Shown here in pieces: positions 1 to 37,517 of a stretch of DNA of 64,000 nucleotides. The DNA is from Scylla paramamosain (Eukaryota > Arthropoda > Malacostraca > Decapoda > Portunidae). The notes below the pieces were generated by a model, which did not search any database, was not told the DNA's origin, and was given only the letters and a program-made list of their open reading frames with translations. The stretch is taken from assembly GCF_035594125.1 (NCBI RefSeq), contig NC_087192.1, positions 8,642,501-8,706,500 on the forward strand, written 5' to 3'. The position numbers and the translations under genes were made by a program. Each line of letters starts with the position of its first letter. The first letter of the stretch is position 1.

Positions 1-783
1 CTGCGGTGGTGAGTAATGACCACAGCACCTCCACTTCATTCAAAAGGCTCTACTTGAAGTTACACGGGTTTTTTAAGGACGTCTTTCTCCTTTTGTGGTT
101 CTAGTGACAGATGAAGAAGACTTTTACATTATTAACAGGTAAAACACTTGGGAATTCGGTTAATTATCTCTGTGCCTTGGAAGAAAGTCGTGGTGACAGA
201 GCAAACTGTTTCAGAACACTGGCCTAAGACACGTTAGGTAAGACACGTCCTTGTTTTGCTTCGCCTTGTCCTCTTCTTTGTGTTTTCCTTATCAATTTTT
301 AGTCGTAATTTTTTTTCACGCTTTTTTTCCAGTTAGATAAAGCATGTCCTTACTCTCCTCTCCTTGTCCCGCCCTCTTCCTTATGTTCTCGTCCCTCTCT
401 TCATTTTTTGTCGTCATTTTCATTCTTGTGCTGATCCTTCGCCTCTTTCTCCTTCTCGTTCTCCTCCATTTCGTTATATTTTTTTTTATTGATATTTCTT
501 TCTTTTTTTTTTCGTTTTTTTGGATCTCTTCGTCTTTCTCGTTCTCCTTAGTCTTCTCTTACTCCTCCCTTCTTTCTCCTCTTCCTTCTCCTCTTCCTCC
601 TTTTCGCCTTCGGTCCTCTTATTCTTCGTCTCCTCTTACTCGTCTTCCTTCCCTCCTCCTCGTCCTTCTCCTCTTTGCGTTTCTCGTCTCTCGCCTCTTC
701 CTCCTCCTCCTCGTCTTTTTTGCTCTTCCACCTCTTCTTCATCCTCCTCTTCATTTTTTCGTCTTCGTCCCTCTGGTTCGTGG

Positions 784-990
784 CCTCCTCCTCCTCCTCC
801 TCCTCCTCCTCCTCCTCCTCCTCCTCCTCCTCCTCCTCCTCCTAAGTTTCCTGCGGTGGCCGAGAGAGTTCCAAGAAAACACGTCCACTCTCTTTCCTTT
901 CCCTGTGTTGCTTTGTTCCTCGACCGCTCTTTCCTTCTCCTCCTCCTCCTCCTCCTCCTCCTCCTCCTCCTCCTCCTCCTCCTCCTCCTC
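784..990 (+). repeat. (CCT)n / (TCC)n trinucleotide repeats
   Basis: Perfect CCT units at 784-843 and TCC units at 938-990, inside a longer pyrimidine tract. The long low-complexity frames here (Ser, Leu or Pro runs) are not genes. Confidence 0.95.
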
Positions 991-1209
991 TTCTTCTTCT
1001 TCTTCCTCTCTCGACTAACTCTTCTTCCCTCAGGCTATCTTCATTTTTCTTTTATTTATTTATTTATTTTTTTCTTAATGTTGCACCATACTTTGTTTTT
1101 CTGTCTCTTGCTCAAACGGAGGAACTCTGGTGAAAGCTCATTAGGTAGTGATGCATCAAAAATAATGTATAATTCACAGTGTACTTGATTCATTTTTCAT
1201 TAAGATAGT

Positions 1210-1390
<181 letters not shown>

Positions 1391-2306
1391 GGTCACGAAT
1401 AATAGATAACACGAAACCTGTTTTGTACTTAAGGTTCGTGTGTCTTTTTTTTTTCAGTCGCTATAAATAAAAGATGAAAATAAAACCTGCCTTGTGCTCA
1501 GGTCCATCTGTCTACTTTTTTTTTTATTCTTCGTCCTTTTGTTTTTCTTTTTGTCTCTCTTTTCTTTCTTTCTTTTTTTTTTTCCTTCTCGTCGTCGTCC
1601 TGTTTCCTTTGATAGCCACACGAGCAGGGAGGAGAAGTGTTGCCACATCCACACCTGAAACGCACGCAATACTCCTCTCCACTCCTTTCCACTCTACTCC
1701 AGCCCACTTATCCCCCTTCATCTTTTATTCAGTTGCAAGTCAAGGGAAAAAAAATCATCCAAACACGTACTGCTGGAAACAAAAACCTCATATTCATTAC
1801 TGCAGATATTCTTTTATTCAGTTATAAGTAAAATAAATAAATGTAGATGAATAAATTGATAGATAAATAAACAGATAAATGAACACGTACTACATGAAGC
1901 AGTAATAATTCAACTTAACCCAATTCACGTCATAATTGTAAGAGACTTTAATACAAAAGCAGTGATAAGAATTAATACCGTGTTACTGAAAGAGCTGTGT
2001 CCTTGACTGACCTCCTTCAAACATTAAGGAAAACAAATAAAAGAAAAGAAAAAAAAGCACGACAAATGGGTCTTTTTAACCACCAGCAGTTCAAGAAATA
2101 TTGGCGAATCAAGGCAGCTGGGCCATTAAATTAACGTGGTCATGTGGCGGAGTAATTTATGTACACTTTCAACAGCGGCGAGATGGTTTTGTCCTCCAGA
2201 GGTTAGAGATTAAGTACCTTTTTGTTATGTATGGCTGAAGTGCTTATGTTTGCATCCAGTGTCCAGTGTCAAACAATTACGTGTGAGGAAAATATTAAGG
2301 TGGGTC

Positions 2307-2618
2307 TTTCATCAGATGTTAAGCAGGTGGTTAATTCGGTCAGGTAGTTTATGTTGTGATTATCTTTTTATTTCAAGCAGCAGAGCAGAGGAAGACTTCT
2401 GGGGCGAGTCTTCCTTTCACCAACTGTTATGTACGTAGTTAGTCTGGTCAGGTTGTCTCTGTCAAGAAGTAGTATAGAGAAGGTTACCGAGTTGTGCATT
2501 TCACCAAATATTACGTTACTCGGTTAGTTTGGTCAGGTTGTCTATGTCATGATTAAGTCTCTTCTCATTCCAAGCAGCAGAACAGAGGAAGGATACTAAG
2601 GCGAGTCTTCCTCCCCAG
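2307..2618 (+). repeat. Three imperfect ~100-bp repeats before exon 1
   Basis: Related blocks begin near 2307, 2414 and 2499. They share tttcaccaa...tta, a GGTCAGGTNGTNTNTGT core, and (copies one and three) aagcagcagarcagaggaag followed by gcgagtcttcc. The last copy supplies the polypyrimidine tract and acceptor of exon 1. Confidence 0.7.
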
Positions 2619-26520
<23,902 letters not shown>

Positions 26521-26538
26521 GTAGGTACCCTCCTATAT

Positions 26539-26687
<149 letters not shown>

Positions 26688-27149
26688 TGAAATAATGATT
26701 AAAGTAAATTTGTTATATGATGAATAGCAATTACGTATCTTTTTTTTCCCCGTCTTATCATTACCTTTATCTTGCCTTTCCATCTATACTCTTCCTCTTC
26801 TTCCCCTCCCACTTGTCAACGGCCCTTTAAATCCATCTTTCTACGCTATACAGATGAATGGAGTAAGTATTATACACCTGTTCCCTTGAAACTTATCAAA
26901 TGAAATATTACTGAACCACAACTTTAGCAACTGCAAATTGATTTCCTGTTAATATTCTCACCCCTTTCTTTAGTCTTCGTAGTGGTTTGTCGTGTGTTGA
27001 ATACTAGATGCCTTCTTAAGCAGTGAATTTCTGTTTGCACATTTATTTTCTCTATTAGCAGCATTCTCACCCAATACTTGTTGAGTTTTCGCATTGCTTT
27101 GTCTTGTCTTAAATATTATATGCCTTCTTAAACCATGAAATTCCGTTTA

Positions 27150-28708
27150 CACTTATTTTCTTTCCAAGTATTTCTTTCCATCTATTTCTAAAGCTGAACT
27201 CTTTGCTCAAACCTTTGCTAAAAACTCTACCTTGGACAATTCTGGGCTTGTTCCTCCCTCTCCTCCACCCTCTGACTACTTCATGCCACGTATTAAAATT
27301 CTTCGCAATGATGTTTTCCATGCCCTCGCTGGCCTAAACCCTCGGAAGGCTTATGGACCTGATGGGGTCCCTCCTATTGTTCTCCGAAACTGTGCCTCCG
27401 TGCTTGCACCTTGCCTAGTCAAACTCTTTCAGCTCTGTCTGTCAACATGTACCTTTCCTTCTTGCTGGAAGTTTGCCTACATTCAACCTGTTCCTAAAAA
27501 GGGTGACCGTTCTAATCCCTCAAACTACCATCCTATTGCTTTAATTTCCTGCCTATCTAAAGTTTTTGAATCTATCCTCAACAGGAAGATTCTTTAACAT
27601 CTATCACTTCACAACCTTCTATCTGATCGCCAGTATGGGTTCCGTCAAGGCCGCTCTACTGGTGATCTTCTGGCTTTCCTTACTGAGTCTTGGTCATCCT
27701 CTTTTAGAGATTTTGGTGAAACTTTTGCTGTTGCCTTGGACATATCAAAATCTTTTGATAGAGTCTGGCACAAAGCTTTGATTTCCAAACTACCCTCCTA
27801 CGGTTTCTATCCTTCTCTCTGTAACTTCATCTCAAGTGTCCTTTCTGACCGTTCTATTGCTGCTGTGGTAGACGGTCACTGTTCTTCTCCTAAATCTATT
27901 AACAGTGGTGTTCCTCAGGGTTCTGTCTTGTCACCCACTCTCTTCTTATTATTCATTAATGATCTTCTAAACCAAACTTCTTGTGCTATCCACTCCTACG
28001 CTGATGATACCCTCACTGAACATCCTCGGTCTGTCCTTTACTTATAATCTGAACTGGAAACTTCACATCTCATCTCTAGCTAAAACAGCTTCTATGAAGT
28101 TAGGTGTTCTGAGACGTCTCCGCCAGTTTTTCTCACCCCCCCAGCTGCTAACTCTGTACAAGGGCCTTATCCGTCCATGTATGGAGTATGCTTCACATGT
28201 CTGGGGGGGTTCCACTCATACTGCTCTTCTAGACAGGGTGGAATCAAAAGCTTTTCATCTCATCAACTCCTCTCCTCTAACTGACTGTCTTCAGCCTCTC
28301 TCTCACCGCCGCAATGTTGCATATCTAGCTGTCTTCTACCGCTATTTTCATGCTAACTGCTCTTCTGATCTTGCTAACTGCATGCCTCCCCTCCTTCCGC
28401 GGCCTCGCTGCACAAGACTTACTTCTTTCTCTCACCCCTATTCTGTCCACCTCTCTAACGAAAGAGTTAACCAGTATTCTCATTCATTCATCCCTTTCTC
28501 TGGTAAACTCTGGAACTCCCTGCCTGCTTCTGTATTTCCACCTTCCTATGACTTGAATTCCTTCAAGAGGGAGGTTTCAAGACACTTATCCACCAATTTT
28601 TGACCACTGCTTTGACCCTTTTATGGGACTGGCATTTTAGTGGGCATTTTTTTTTATTAGATTTTTGTTGCCCTTGGCCAGTGTCCTTCCTACATAAAAA
28701 AAAAAAAA
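27150..28708 (+). mobile_element. 5'-truncated LINE with reverse transcriptase domain
   Basis: Non-LTR retrotransposon remnant. Reverse transcriptase blocks are visible in order: AYGPDGVPP, YHPIALISC, YGFRQGRST, ALDISKSFDRVW, SGVPQGSVLSPTLF and YADDT. A C-terminal segment ends HLSTNF with a stop at about 28603. The 3' end is tgtccttcctacat plus an A tail. No endonuclease is present. One in-frame TAA (27595-27597) and a deletion with frameshift just after YADD (about 28010-28030) inactivate it. It looks jockey-like; clade assignment is not certain. It lies between exon 28 and the proposed terminal exon. Confidence 0.9.
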
Positions 28709-29636
28709 GTAATATTATCACTTGATACATACGTAATTAGAGATAACTGTCATTTTCATTTTTTTTTTTATAAGTAAACAACTTTTGCTGTCACTGATTA
28801 CAATATGAAAAGAAGTGACACCATGTATTTTTTGATAAAACGAGTCTCAAAGATTATGTCGACGGTGGCGGTGGTTGTTATCAAAAGACAACTTTACGAA
28901 ATACTTCACTCGTTAGGTTCTTTTCTAAACTATTTTTTTTCTTTCTCCCTCTCCCTTTTTAATACCTGCCCTTAGTTATGAGTTACCCCCATCATCGCCC
29001 CTGGAAAGCGCATTTCATTGGTTGTTGCTTAAGAAGAAATATTTTTTGCTTGGTGGTCCGCAGGGAAGTCTTGAGTGCTGGTTGGCTTATCTTTTTTATT
29101 GAATTTGTGTGGACTTCGGCATTGCTTGTTGCTTATTTCCCTTGGTTCCAGTGTCGGTACCACGCTCCATTTTAGCAGCAGTAGTAGTAGTAGTAGTAGT
29201 AGTGTAGAAGCTCTAATAGTAGCAGTTGAATGTTGTATGTAGTCTGGTCTTTAAATGCATCCCGACCACTAACACTAAGAGCACCTCACCAGTTCATTTG
29301 ATTCCCTCTGAAGATATTCCGGAATGTTTTAAGTCACTCCGAGTCCGAGAAAAGCACCATCCCCGTCATGAGAGCCGCAAGAGAGAAGAAAACATCATAG
29401 TCTATCTTTCTGTCACAATGTTTGCATTCATCTATAATTCGTGTTTACTTTTCTCGAAATTATAGTTTCACTTCTCCACGATCAAGCTGCTTCTTCCCTC
29501 GCCTCTCCTGTCTTTCCTCCTCTCGCGATGTTGCTTGAATGTTGCTACCCTTCTGCAGTATTAAATTTTATTACAATTATAGTTATCGTGTGCTTTACAT
29601 TTCTAGGGTGACTGACGAGGGCTCTCTCTCCCACAG
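28709..29636 (+). other. Sequence between the LINE tail and the candidate terminal exon
   Basis: About 930 bp without a recognised feature other than a short (GTA)n run at 29179-29203. Confidence 0.65.
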
Positions 29637-29695
29637 TCTCCTTCCTGGCCAGTCAGCACCGAGGCAGAGCGGACATCCCGGTGGAATTCAGCTGA
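29637..29695 (+). CDS. Candidate terminal exon of the MEGF6-like gene
   Basis: A strong acceptor (ctctctctcccacag) is followed, in the phase 1 required by exon 28, by SFLASQHRGRADIPVEFS and a TGA stop. AATAAA motifs follow at 29835-29840 and 30030-30035. If used, the protein ends without a membrane segment, as expected for MEGF6. No homology supports the 18 residues, so this rests on splice site, phase and stop only. Confidence 0.4.
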
Positions 29696-29834
29696 TTCCT
29701 CGCTGCTCCCGCAGCCAGGATACCAATGTGATAACGAGGCAGTGTAGGTGACAAGATGAGGTGGAAAAATGTGGGAAAAGACTTGATATAATGAACAGAG
29801 ATTCCCAAGCGGATCAGTGTAACAAAAGGTTTAT

Positions 29835-30035
29835 AATAAAGGCAAAGGACGAAGAGACCTAAGCTGAATGTAACGGAACGCAGTGTACAGTGAATGTTCC
29901 ATCCGGCTTGCATGTGAGTGTTCCATCCGACTTGCCTGTGCAGCCTGGTAATGGTGGCGCCGCACGCTGCCCCCTCAGCCGTCACCAAACATGAACACAC
30001 TATCAGTGGTGTGACAGCCTTCACGTGAAAATAAA
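29835..30035 (+). promoter_or_regulatory. Candidate polyadenylation signals for the MEGF6-like gene
   Basis: AATAAA occurs at 29835-29840 and 30030-30035, 140 and 335 bp after the proposed stop. Either could define a short 3' UTR. This depends on the terminal exon being real. Confidence 0.3.
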
Positions 30036-31753
30036 TACTCCATTACTTTTTTCATTATTTCCTAAGAAACCAAGGACATGAGAATTCATCTCCAGTGCCG
30101 CTAAAGCCACCGGGGCGGAGATTCTGTGGCCGCGAGACTGCAGTCTCCTTGGTTTTGTGAGGCCTGCGTGAAGGCGACTTAATTTTATAGTCACTTAGTA
30201 AAATATTGCACTTTAAGTTCAGCCGCAGAATCATAAAATAGTATTATAGGAGTTTTCGTACAAATGATTTTTTTAAATATAGAAAGCAAGATTAATCAGA
30301 GACACTTCACTCGTAGACCTGACTCAAGCAGACGACGGTGGACTGAGAGGACTCCCCACGCCACGCCACGCCACGGACTCCTTGTGGAAAATCAAATATT
30401 GACGGAAACATTCTGAAAATATGGCATTGCAGCAACATTCTAATACATTTTTTTCCTTGAGAGTCATTTTAGTTCAACTTAGCATTTCTTGTTCCTCTTT
30501 GTCTCGAAACTTTCGTCTTTCAGTGGTACGAGTGTGTCTGTCAGCCTTGATGCTCTGATTCTGATGTATTTTGTCGTATGAAGAAAAGGCGAAAGTATTG
30601 TAAATGAGAAATAACCTTATACTTTTAAGATGATTACGTCAGAGTGTTCGTTATGTTATAGAATAAGTGTTGTTTCACTGCTTTTAGATAAATGTTAGCA
30701 GATTTATTGTTGATTTGCATTGTACTGTAATGATAATTGACTTCTTTCTACTACATAGTCAATGACACGTTCAAACACTGACGTCTTTACTTCACGCCAT
30801 CAGTAATTGTCATTATAGAGATGCCTGTGAACCTCAAAGTTAAATATATATGATTTTTTTTTTCCAGCTGTGTCATGACCATTCGGTAAGTCACGTAATA
30901 TAATGAGTACCCTGCTGCACTCAGTATCAGTGACATGTATTACAATTTCAAATGAGTGTGTTCTATCAATGGTCTTGGTTAAGTGCCGCACTATCGCTAC
31001 CCTATCTACGAGCACAATAGCCTTGTTACATGGTGGTCAAGTCAAGTACATTAATTCTGTACCACCACTTCCCGCTCCCTCATCCCTCTTCTCCCTAATA
31101 TGCAAACACACACGACATACTATTTTTCCATAGTTTTCCATCGAGAGAAACGAGTATAGTTCTGAGTTTAAGCAAAGTTTGTTATCAGGACGTTAGCTGT
31201 ACCATGGACATGCATTACGCTCTGGTGGTGTGCTAGGAAGAGACGGCAGGATGTGTGCCAGGACTGTAGTGAGGAGCGCCGCTCGCACTGACAGGTCGTG
31301 GCGTGATATGAAGTGAAAATCAGTTTGGAGTCAGTCCAACTATGAATGGTTTTCCGATCCAGAGACGGTGGTGAATATTTTCTGCAAGGGAACACATTTA
31401 AGATCGACATATGCCTGGATCCCGCGATGAAGTCACTTGACGTCACCGCAGCAGCATTCAATTACTCTCACGTAATTGGACCAAATCGTTGACCTCCTCC
31501 CCATCCCATCAGTCTTCCTCTCCCAGTTCCATCAACCAATCCCTCCACCACCACCCCAAATGCGATGTGGAATCGTTCAAGTAAGAAATTGGCAAATTTA
31601 GATAAGTTTTCTGTACCGCAAACTCGTTCCTCCTCCTTGGCGACCATCACTGGGCGAGGGAGTGCCGCTGGGGTCGTGTCGGCGGGATCGGCACACTATA
31701 GAGACAGTGCTCCTCCCGTTATAGTGCATCAGGGTGACACCAGTATAGGAACT

Positions 31754-31861
<108 letters not shown>

Positions 31862-32814
31862 CGGTTTCGGGTTAGTTTTAAGCATAAAAGTTAATAAATA
31901 GCATAATGATATATTTTACACAACATTCAACCCTTCTTTCTCTCCCGGCACGTTATGCTCCCTCCCCCTTCCTCCCCTCTCCTTTTTGAGGGTACATTGT
32001 GACCACATTTTTTGTTAAGAAACGAGTACTTCAGCATTAGCTCGCATAACTGTACAAAATTCATCATGGTAAAATCATGGTGGTATAATGTTCGGGTTGA
32101 AATTTCACAACTTGAACGAGATACTAACAGAAGTGACAAAAATTGACAGAAGTGTATCAAAGAGGAGACAAGGGGATTTGACGCAGGGTAAGTCGCAAGT
32201 TTCACACAAAGATACCACCGCCATACACCTCAGTTGCCTCTCTGCAGCTGTCGAGTGGAGATAGTACACCACAGCTCACACCCCTACTCATAACTGTAAG
32301 GCATGTTGCAGCCATATATGTGTAGAATGTGGATATTTGTTTTGTAAGTTTTCTGGTGGGTCAGGGTAGTCAGGAGATAACGAGGGAAGCAGGTGAAGGA
32401 ATTCTACCCAAGACGTCCCCAGACCATGACGCAGCTAGCCTGTGAACACATCACCCTCTGTTTTCACTAGATTGATGTTATGAAACAATCTCTGATGAAT
32501 TTAATTTGGTTCATTTTCGCACTTTTGACAGTGGTAAGGTAACCCATGTTTTGTCCCATGCGTTTGACACCTGGGAGATCATGTTTCTTCCACCCCCCAC
32601 ACTGATAAGGATTTCCTGCCTGAAAATTTAACTTTTATAAATGAAGACAGGTAGTGGCAATGCCACAACAAACTATAGTGACGTTGTTCAGTAGGTGACT
32701 GTACTTCGCCGCCTGGTTATAGAGTTTATTGTAAAAAGTAAAGCAGATTTTTTAGATAACTTTTTGAGGTAACCGGATTACACGAGCGAACTACGAGTAT
32801 TTTTTTCCCTCCAG

Positions 32815-32933
<119 letters not shown>

Positions 32934-33743
32934 CGTGGTTTTAACGAGATTTTCTGCTTGCTTTTGTTTCGTTAAGATGATAATTATGATTTTTATGGTA
33001 GATAGGTGATGAAAAGATGACAGTATACAGTAAGAGGTGACAGAGCTAGTGAAAAAGAGCGAATGACGGTAAGTACAAATTATATTAATAGAAGCAACAA
33101 GTACACCAGAATAACCTCACTACCTGTCAACCTTCTCGAGGTAACAAGGCAGATTTGGATAGGACGAACGAATGGACGGATAGATGGCAAATACAGTTTA
33201 ATGTTATCAAATGTAAGGTACTTAGCGTGTGTAGGAAAAAAAAAAAAAACAATGTGCGCAATAAAGAACGAAACTTGTAAATTCAGAGAAGAATAAAGAT
33301 TTTAGTTATAGTTAGCTACGATCCCCGCCTAAGAAAACAATGCAGAGACTAAAAATAAAACTGGTTATTAGAATTAATCTTTTAAAGGTATATACAACAA
33401 CAATTTCAACTTTAATTTATTACTTTGCATATTTAAAGACACCAAATTAATGACATGGAAGCTAATACACAAGAAGATTGTGGGGAAGGGATCGGAGCTG
33501 AAACGCTTTAATTGCTGGTTGTCTCACCACTTTTATTTCAAATGCCACAGAGGTGACTACCCGAGTTCTCCATTGCGTTTCTCTGTTAATAAAATAGAAA
33601 TCGTGTTAATCTGTCAATAGAACCATAAAAACATCCTTAAAAACCTATCCAACTTCATTTAGAGTCATCAGTTTTCGAGGTGCGGCTAAGTGTTTCAGAA
33701 TACAGTTCGTTGTCTAGTCTTCCAGCCTCTCGTCTCCGCGCAG

Positions 33744-33820
33744 TCCGTTTCACCACTAGCAGTGACAGAGAGGTCGAGGTGCAGAGGTCTCGTGGCGAGA
33801 CGCTGAAGGAGGCGGTGAAG
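33744..33820 (+). other. Possible exon of unknown gene
   Basis: A pyrimidine-rich acceptor (tcgtctccgcgcag) and a good donor (gtaaga at 33821) bound 77 bp that are open only in phase 1 (RFTTSSDREVE ... LKEAVK). No homology recognised. It could equally be a 5' UTR exon or chance. Confidence 0.25.
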
Positions 33821-33904
33821 GTAAGAGTTTGGTAATGATAATGTTAAATTATTACTCAGTGGGTGTAATTAATGCTTAACCCGTGAGATTCTGAATGATT
33901 AGGT

Positions 33905-34110
33905 TGAATACGTGAGGATTATGTTGGATAGGTGTGATTGGGGTAGGTTTACCCAGGTGTGGTGATGAGATTAGCCACGTTAGTTAATGCGATTAGGTAA
34001 GGTGAGCTGAATACGTGAGGATTATGCTGGGTAGGTGTGACTGGGGTAGGTTTACCCAGGTGTGGTGATGAGATTAGCCACGTTAGTTAATGCGATTAGG
34101 TAAGGTGAGC
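33905..34110 (+). repeat. 103-bp tandem duplication
   Basis: Two nearly identical copies (33905-34007 and 34008-34110), both starting tgaatacgtgaggattatg, with only a few substitutions near the beginning. It lies just after the possible exon. Confidence 0.95.
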
Positions 34111-34693
34111 TGATAGGATTCACCAGGCCGTGATTAGGTTGACCTGGTGAGGTTGGGTAGGAGTGGACAGATGATTATAGCACTACCCAGGTGAAGTAGT
34201 TAAGCTATCACGTGAGAGATAAATATGCTGATCAGATTGAAGTTATTTGTATGTCCAGGAGAAAACAAGTTTAGCAATTGGACGAGTGATTAAGCGGCAA
34301 GTGATTAGACAGCAGGCAACGTAATTAAGCTTGTTAGGTAAGAGAAGTATGCTCACCAGATGGGAAATTACTTGTTTGTCCAGGTGATTTGACGTGTGAC
34401 TAAGCTTACCGAGGTGAGAATTAAGGAAGTGAAGTTGAGATTATTTCTATACGAATACGTACGAGCGCGTAAAACCATGTTAGATTGGTATGTCGGTAGC
34501 CGCTATTTTGTGTTCCTTCTACTAGTTAAATGGCAGTTGGCTTTTTAAGTAGGATTGGTCATTACTTTCCTTTATTCATTATCATTTTTTTTTTATGTAT
34601 GTTTATATTTGTTGTAGATATATACACTCACACACACACACACATATACACACACAGCAGTTAACAAGAGGAAGAGTCCCTTCAAGCATCCCT

Positions 34694-34743
<50 letters not shown>

Positions 34744-35352
34744 AATAAGTGACGAATTCTTGGATGATAACTGAAGAGAGTAACAAACAAATAAGTAAAT
34801 AAATAAAAGTGTACATATAACAAACACGCACACACACTTCCCACTGTTCCCCTCATTCATTCATTCATTCATTCATTCGTTCACTCATTGACATCCACAT
34901 ACTCATTCTTTCACTCAATCACTGTCACGCATTCTTTCCCACGGGCACTCACTCGCCCACTCACAAGATGGGTGATGCATTCATTAACCTTCACTTCACA
35001 ATGTATGCCACGTCTCTTAAATAAAATAATCACTGTTTCATGAGGTACTTTGGAATCGGGAAGATGAAGAGAGGAAAGAAAATTATAATAACTTTTGTGA
35101 TGTTCAGCAAGTGTTGTGGCGCTTTTAGAATCAGCATCAAGTGGCTCGTACTGATATAATTGCACTTTTCTCTCTATTTCAACCGTCGCCACGTGTAGGG
35201 AGGCACCAGGGAACTCTCGGTGTGTACTGACGGAGGCGCGTGTGGTGCAGCGCTGGTGACTTCCCGAGGTTAGCGGTATGGCCTGCTGTTATTAATTTTG
35301 TCCCAGCTAGTGGTGATCCATCTTCTCATATGCCCGCCCCCATTTTCTCTCT

Positions 35353-35430
<78 letters not shown>

Positions 35431-35789
35431 GCTGTTGTTTGCTCCCAGCCTGTCCATGCACTCATTTCTTCAATATGCTGTGAAACTGTTATGCGCAGGA
35501 AGTCTTAGGAAACCTAGAAATAAATAAAAAAAAAAAAAAGTCATGGTAATAATAATGAATAATAATGATAAATAAACCCTGGATCAACATTCATATTTAA
35601 ATCCTCCTTAATACCTCGCCCATCATTCTCAGCCTAAGGCTTACCTTTTCTCCACAAATTATATCGACATTCATCGATAACGTTCTGGGGTGCCTTGCGA
35701 AACAGACAAACAGACCGACTGACGGACAGACAGACAGACATGTGGGAGTGAATGTATAAACAGTCGACTCGCATTTCCCGGTGTTCGGA
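34111..35789. other. Intergenic region with microsatellites
   Basis: Contains (GA)n at 34695-34742, short CATT units at 34853-34880, and (CT)n at 35356-35427. A 93-codon frame on the - strand (34911-35192) has no recognisable motif and is not called a gene. Confidence 0.6.
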
Positions 35790-37020
<1,231 letters not shown>

Positions 37021-37509
37021 GAAAGAAGAATTTGAGAGAGAGAAGTGTGTTAAAGTTGGAAGTACAGTTTGAGATGATAGATGACGGGCAGTCCGTCTTG
37101 CTACTTAGTTAATTTTCTCCTATTGGCGCCGCCGGGCGTGACTCAGCCAGAGTCTCCGTCTCAGGTAGACCCCTCACAGTGCCTCTATACCAGTATGGTT
37201 ATGGAAGTGCTTCCATCTGACACTGTGACTCAGGGTGCAGCCGCTAACTCTCGACCTCTCTCCGCTGCCGGGTGTTTGCAAACAGAGCCGGTGACCACCA
37301 CCCCTTACCGGGATGGGGGTTGTTCTACGGTGAGCCTCCTGCTCTTCCTAACCGCACGAGTCAACATCCCCACCCCGACAACTCAGGGCGCGGAGCAGAG
37401 GTAGAGGAGTACAGGGAAGAGACTTTTAATCATCGATTGGCCTTGATTTGTGTCATGGAAGTGATTTTGTATGTTTCTAGTGTGAATTATATAGTTTTTA
37501 TGTTTTTGT
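37021..37509. other. Junction between Gypsy fragment and LINE
   Basis: Contains tattggcgccgccgggcg at about 37119, which resembles the primer-binding-site position after an LTR, followed by a 107-codon frame (37081-37404) without recognised motifs. The 3' end of the jockey-like LINE should lie in this interval. Confidence 0.4.
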
Positions 37510-37517
37510 TTTATGTT

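Noticed and set aside
109..139. Possible short exon (tgacagatgaagaagac...) near the window start
   Set aside because: Splice-like ends exist, but its phase does not join to exon 1 and no EGF or EMI feature is encoded.
344..1188. Ser/Leu/Pro-rich frames near the window start
   Set aside because: Pyrimidine-rich low-complexity DNA; no domain, no splice logic, and composition explained by CCT and CT repeats.
34911..35192. 93-codon - strand frame starting MATVEIERK
   Set aside because: No recognisable domain, no supporting splice or promoter features; too short to claim.
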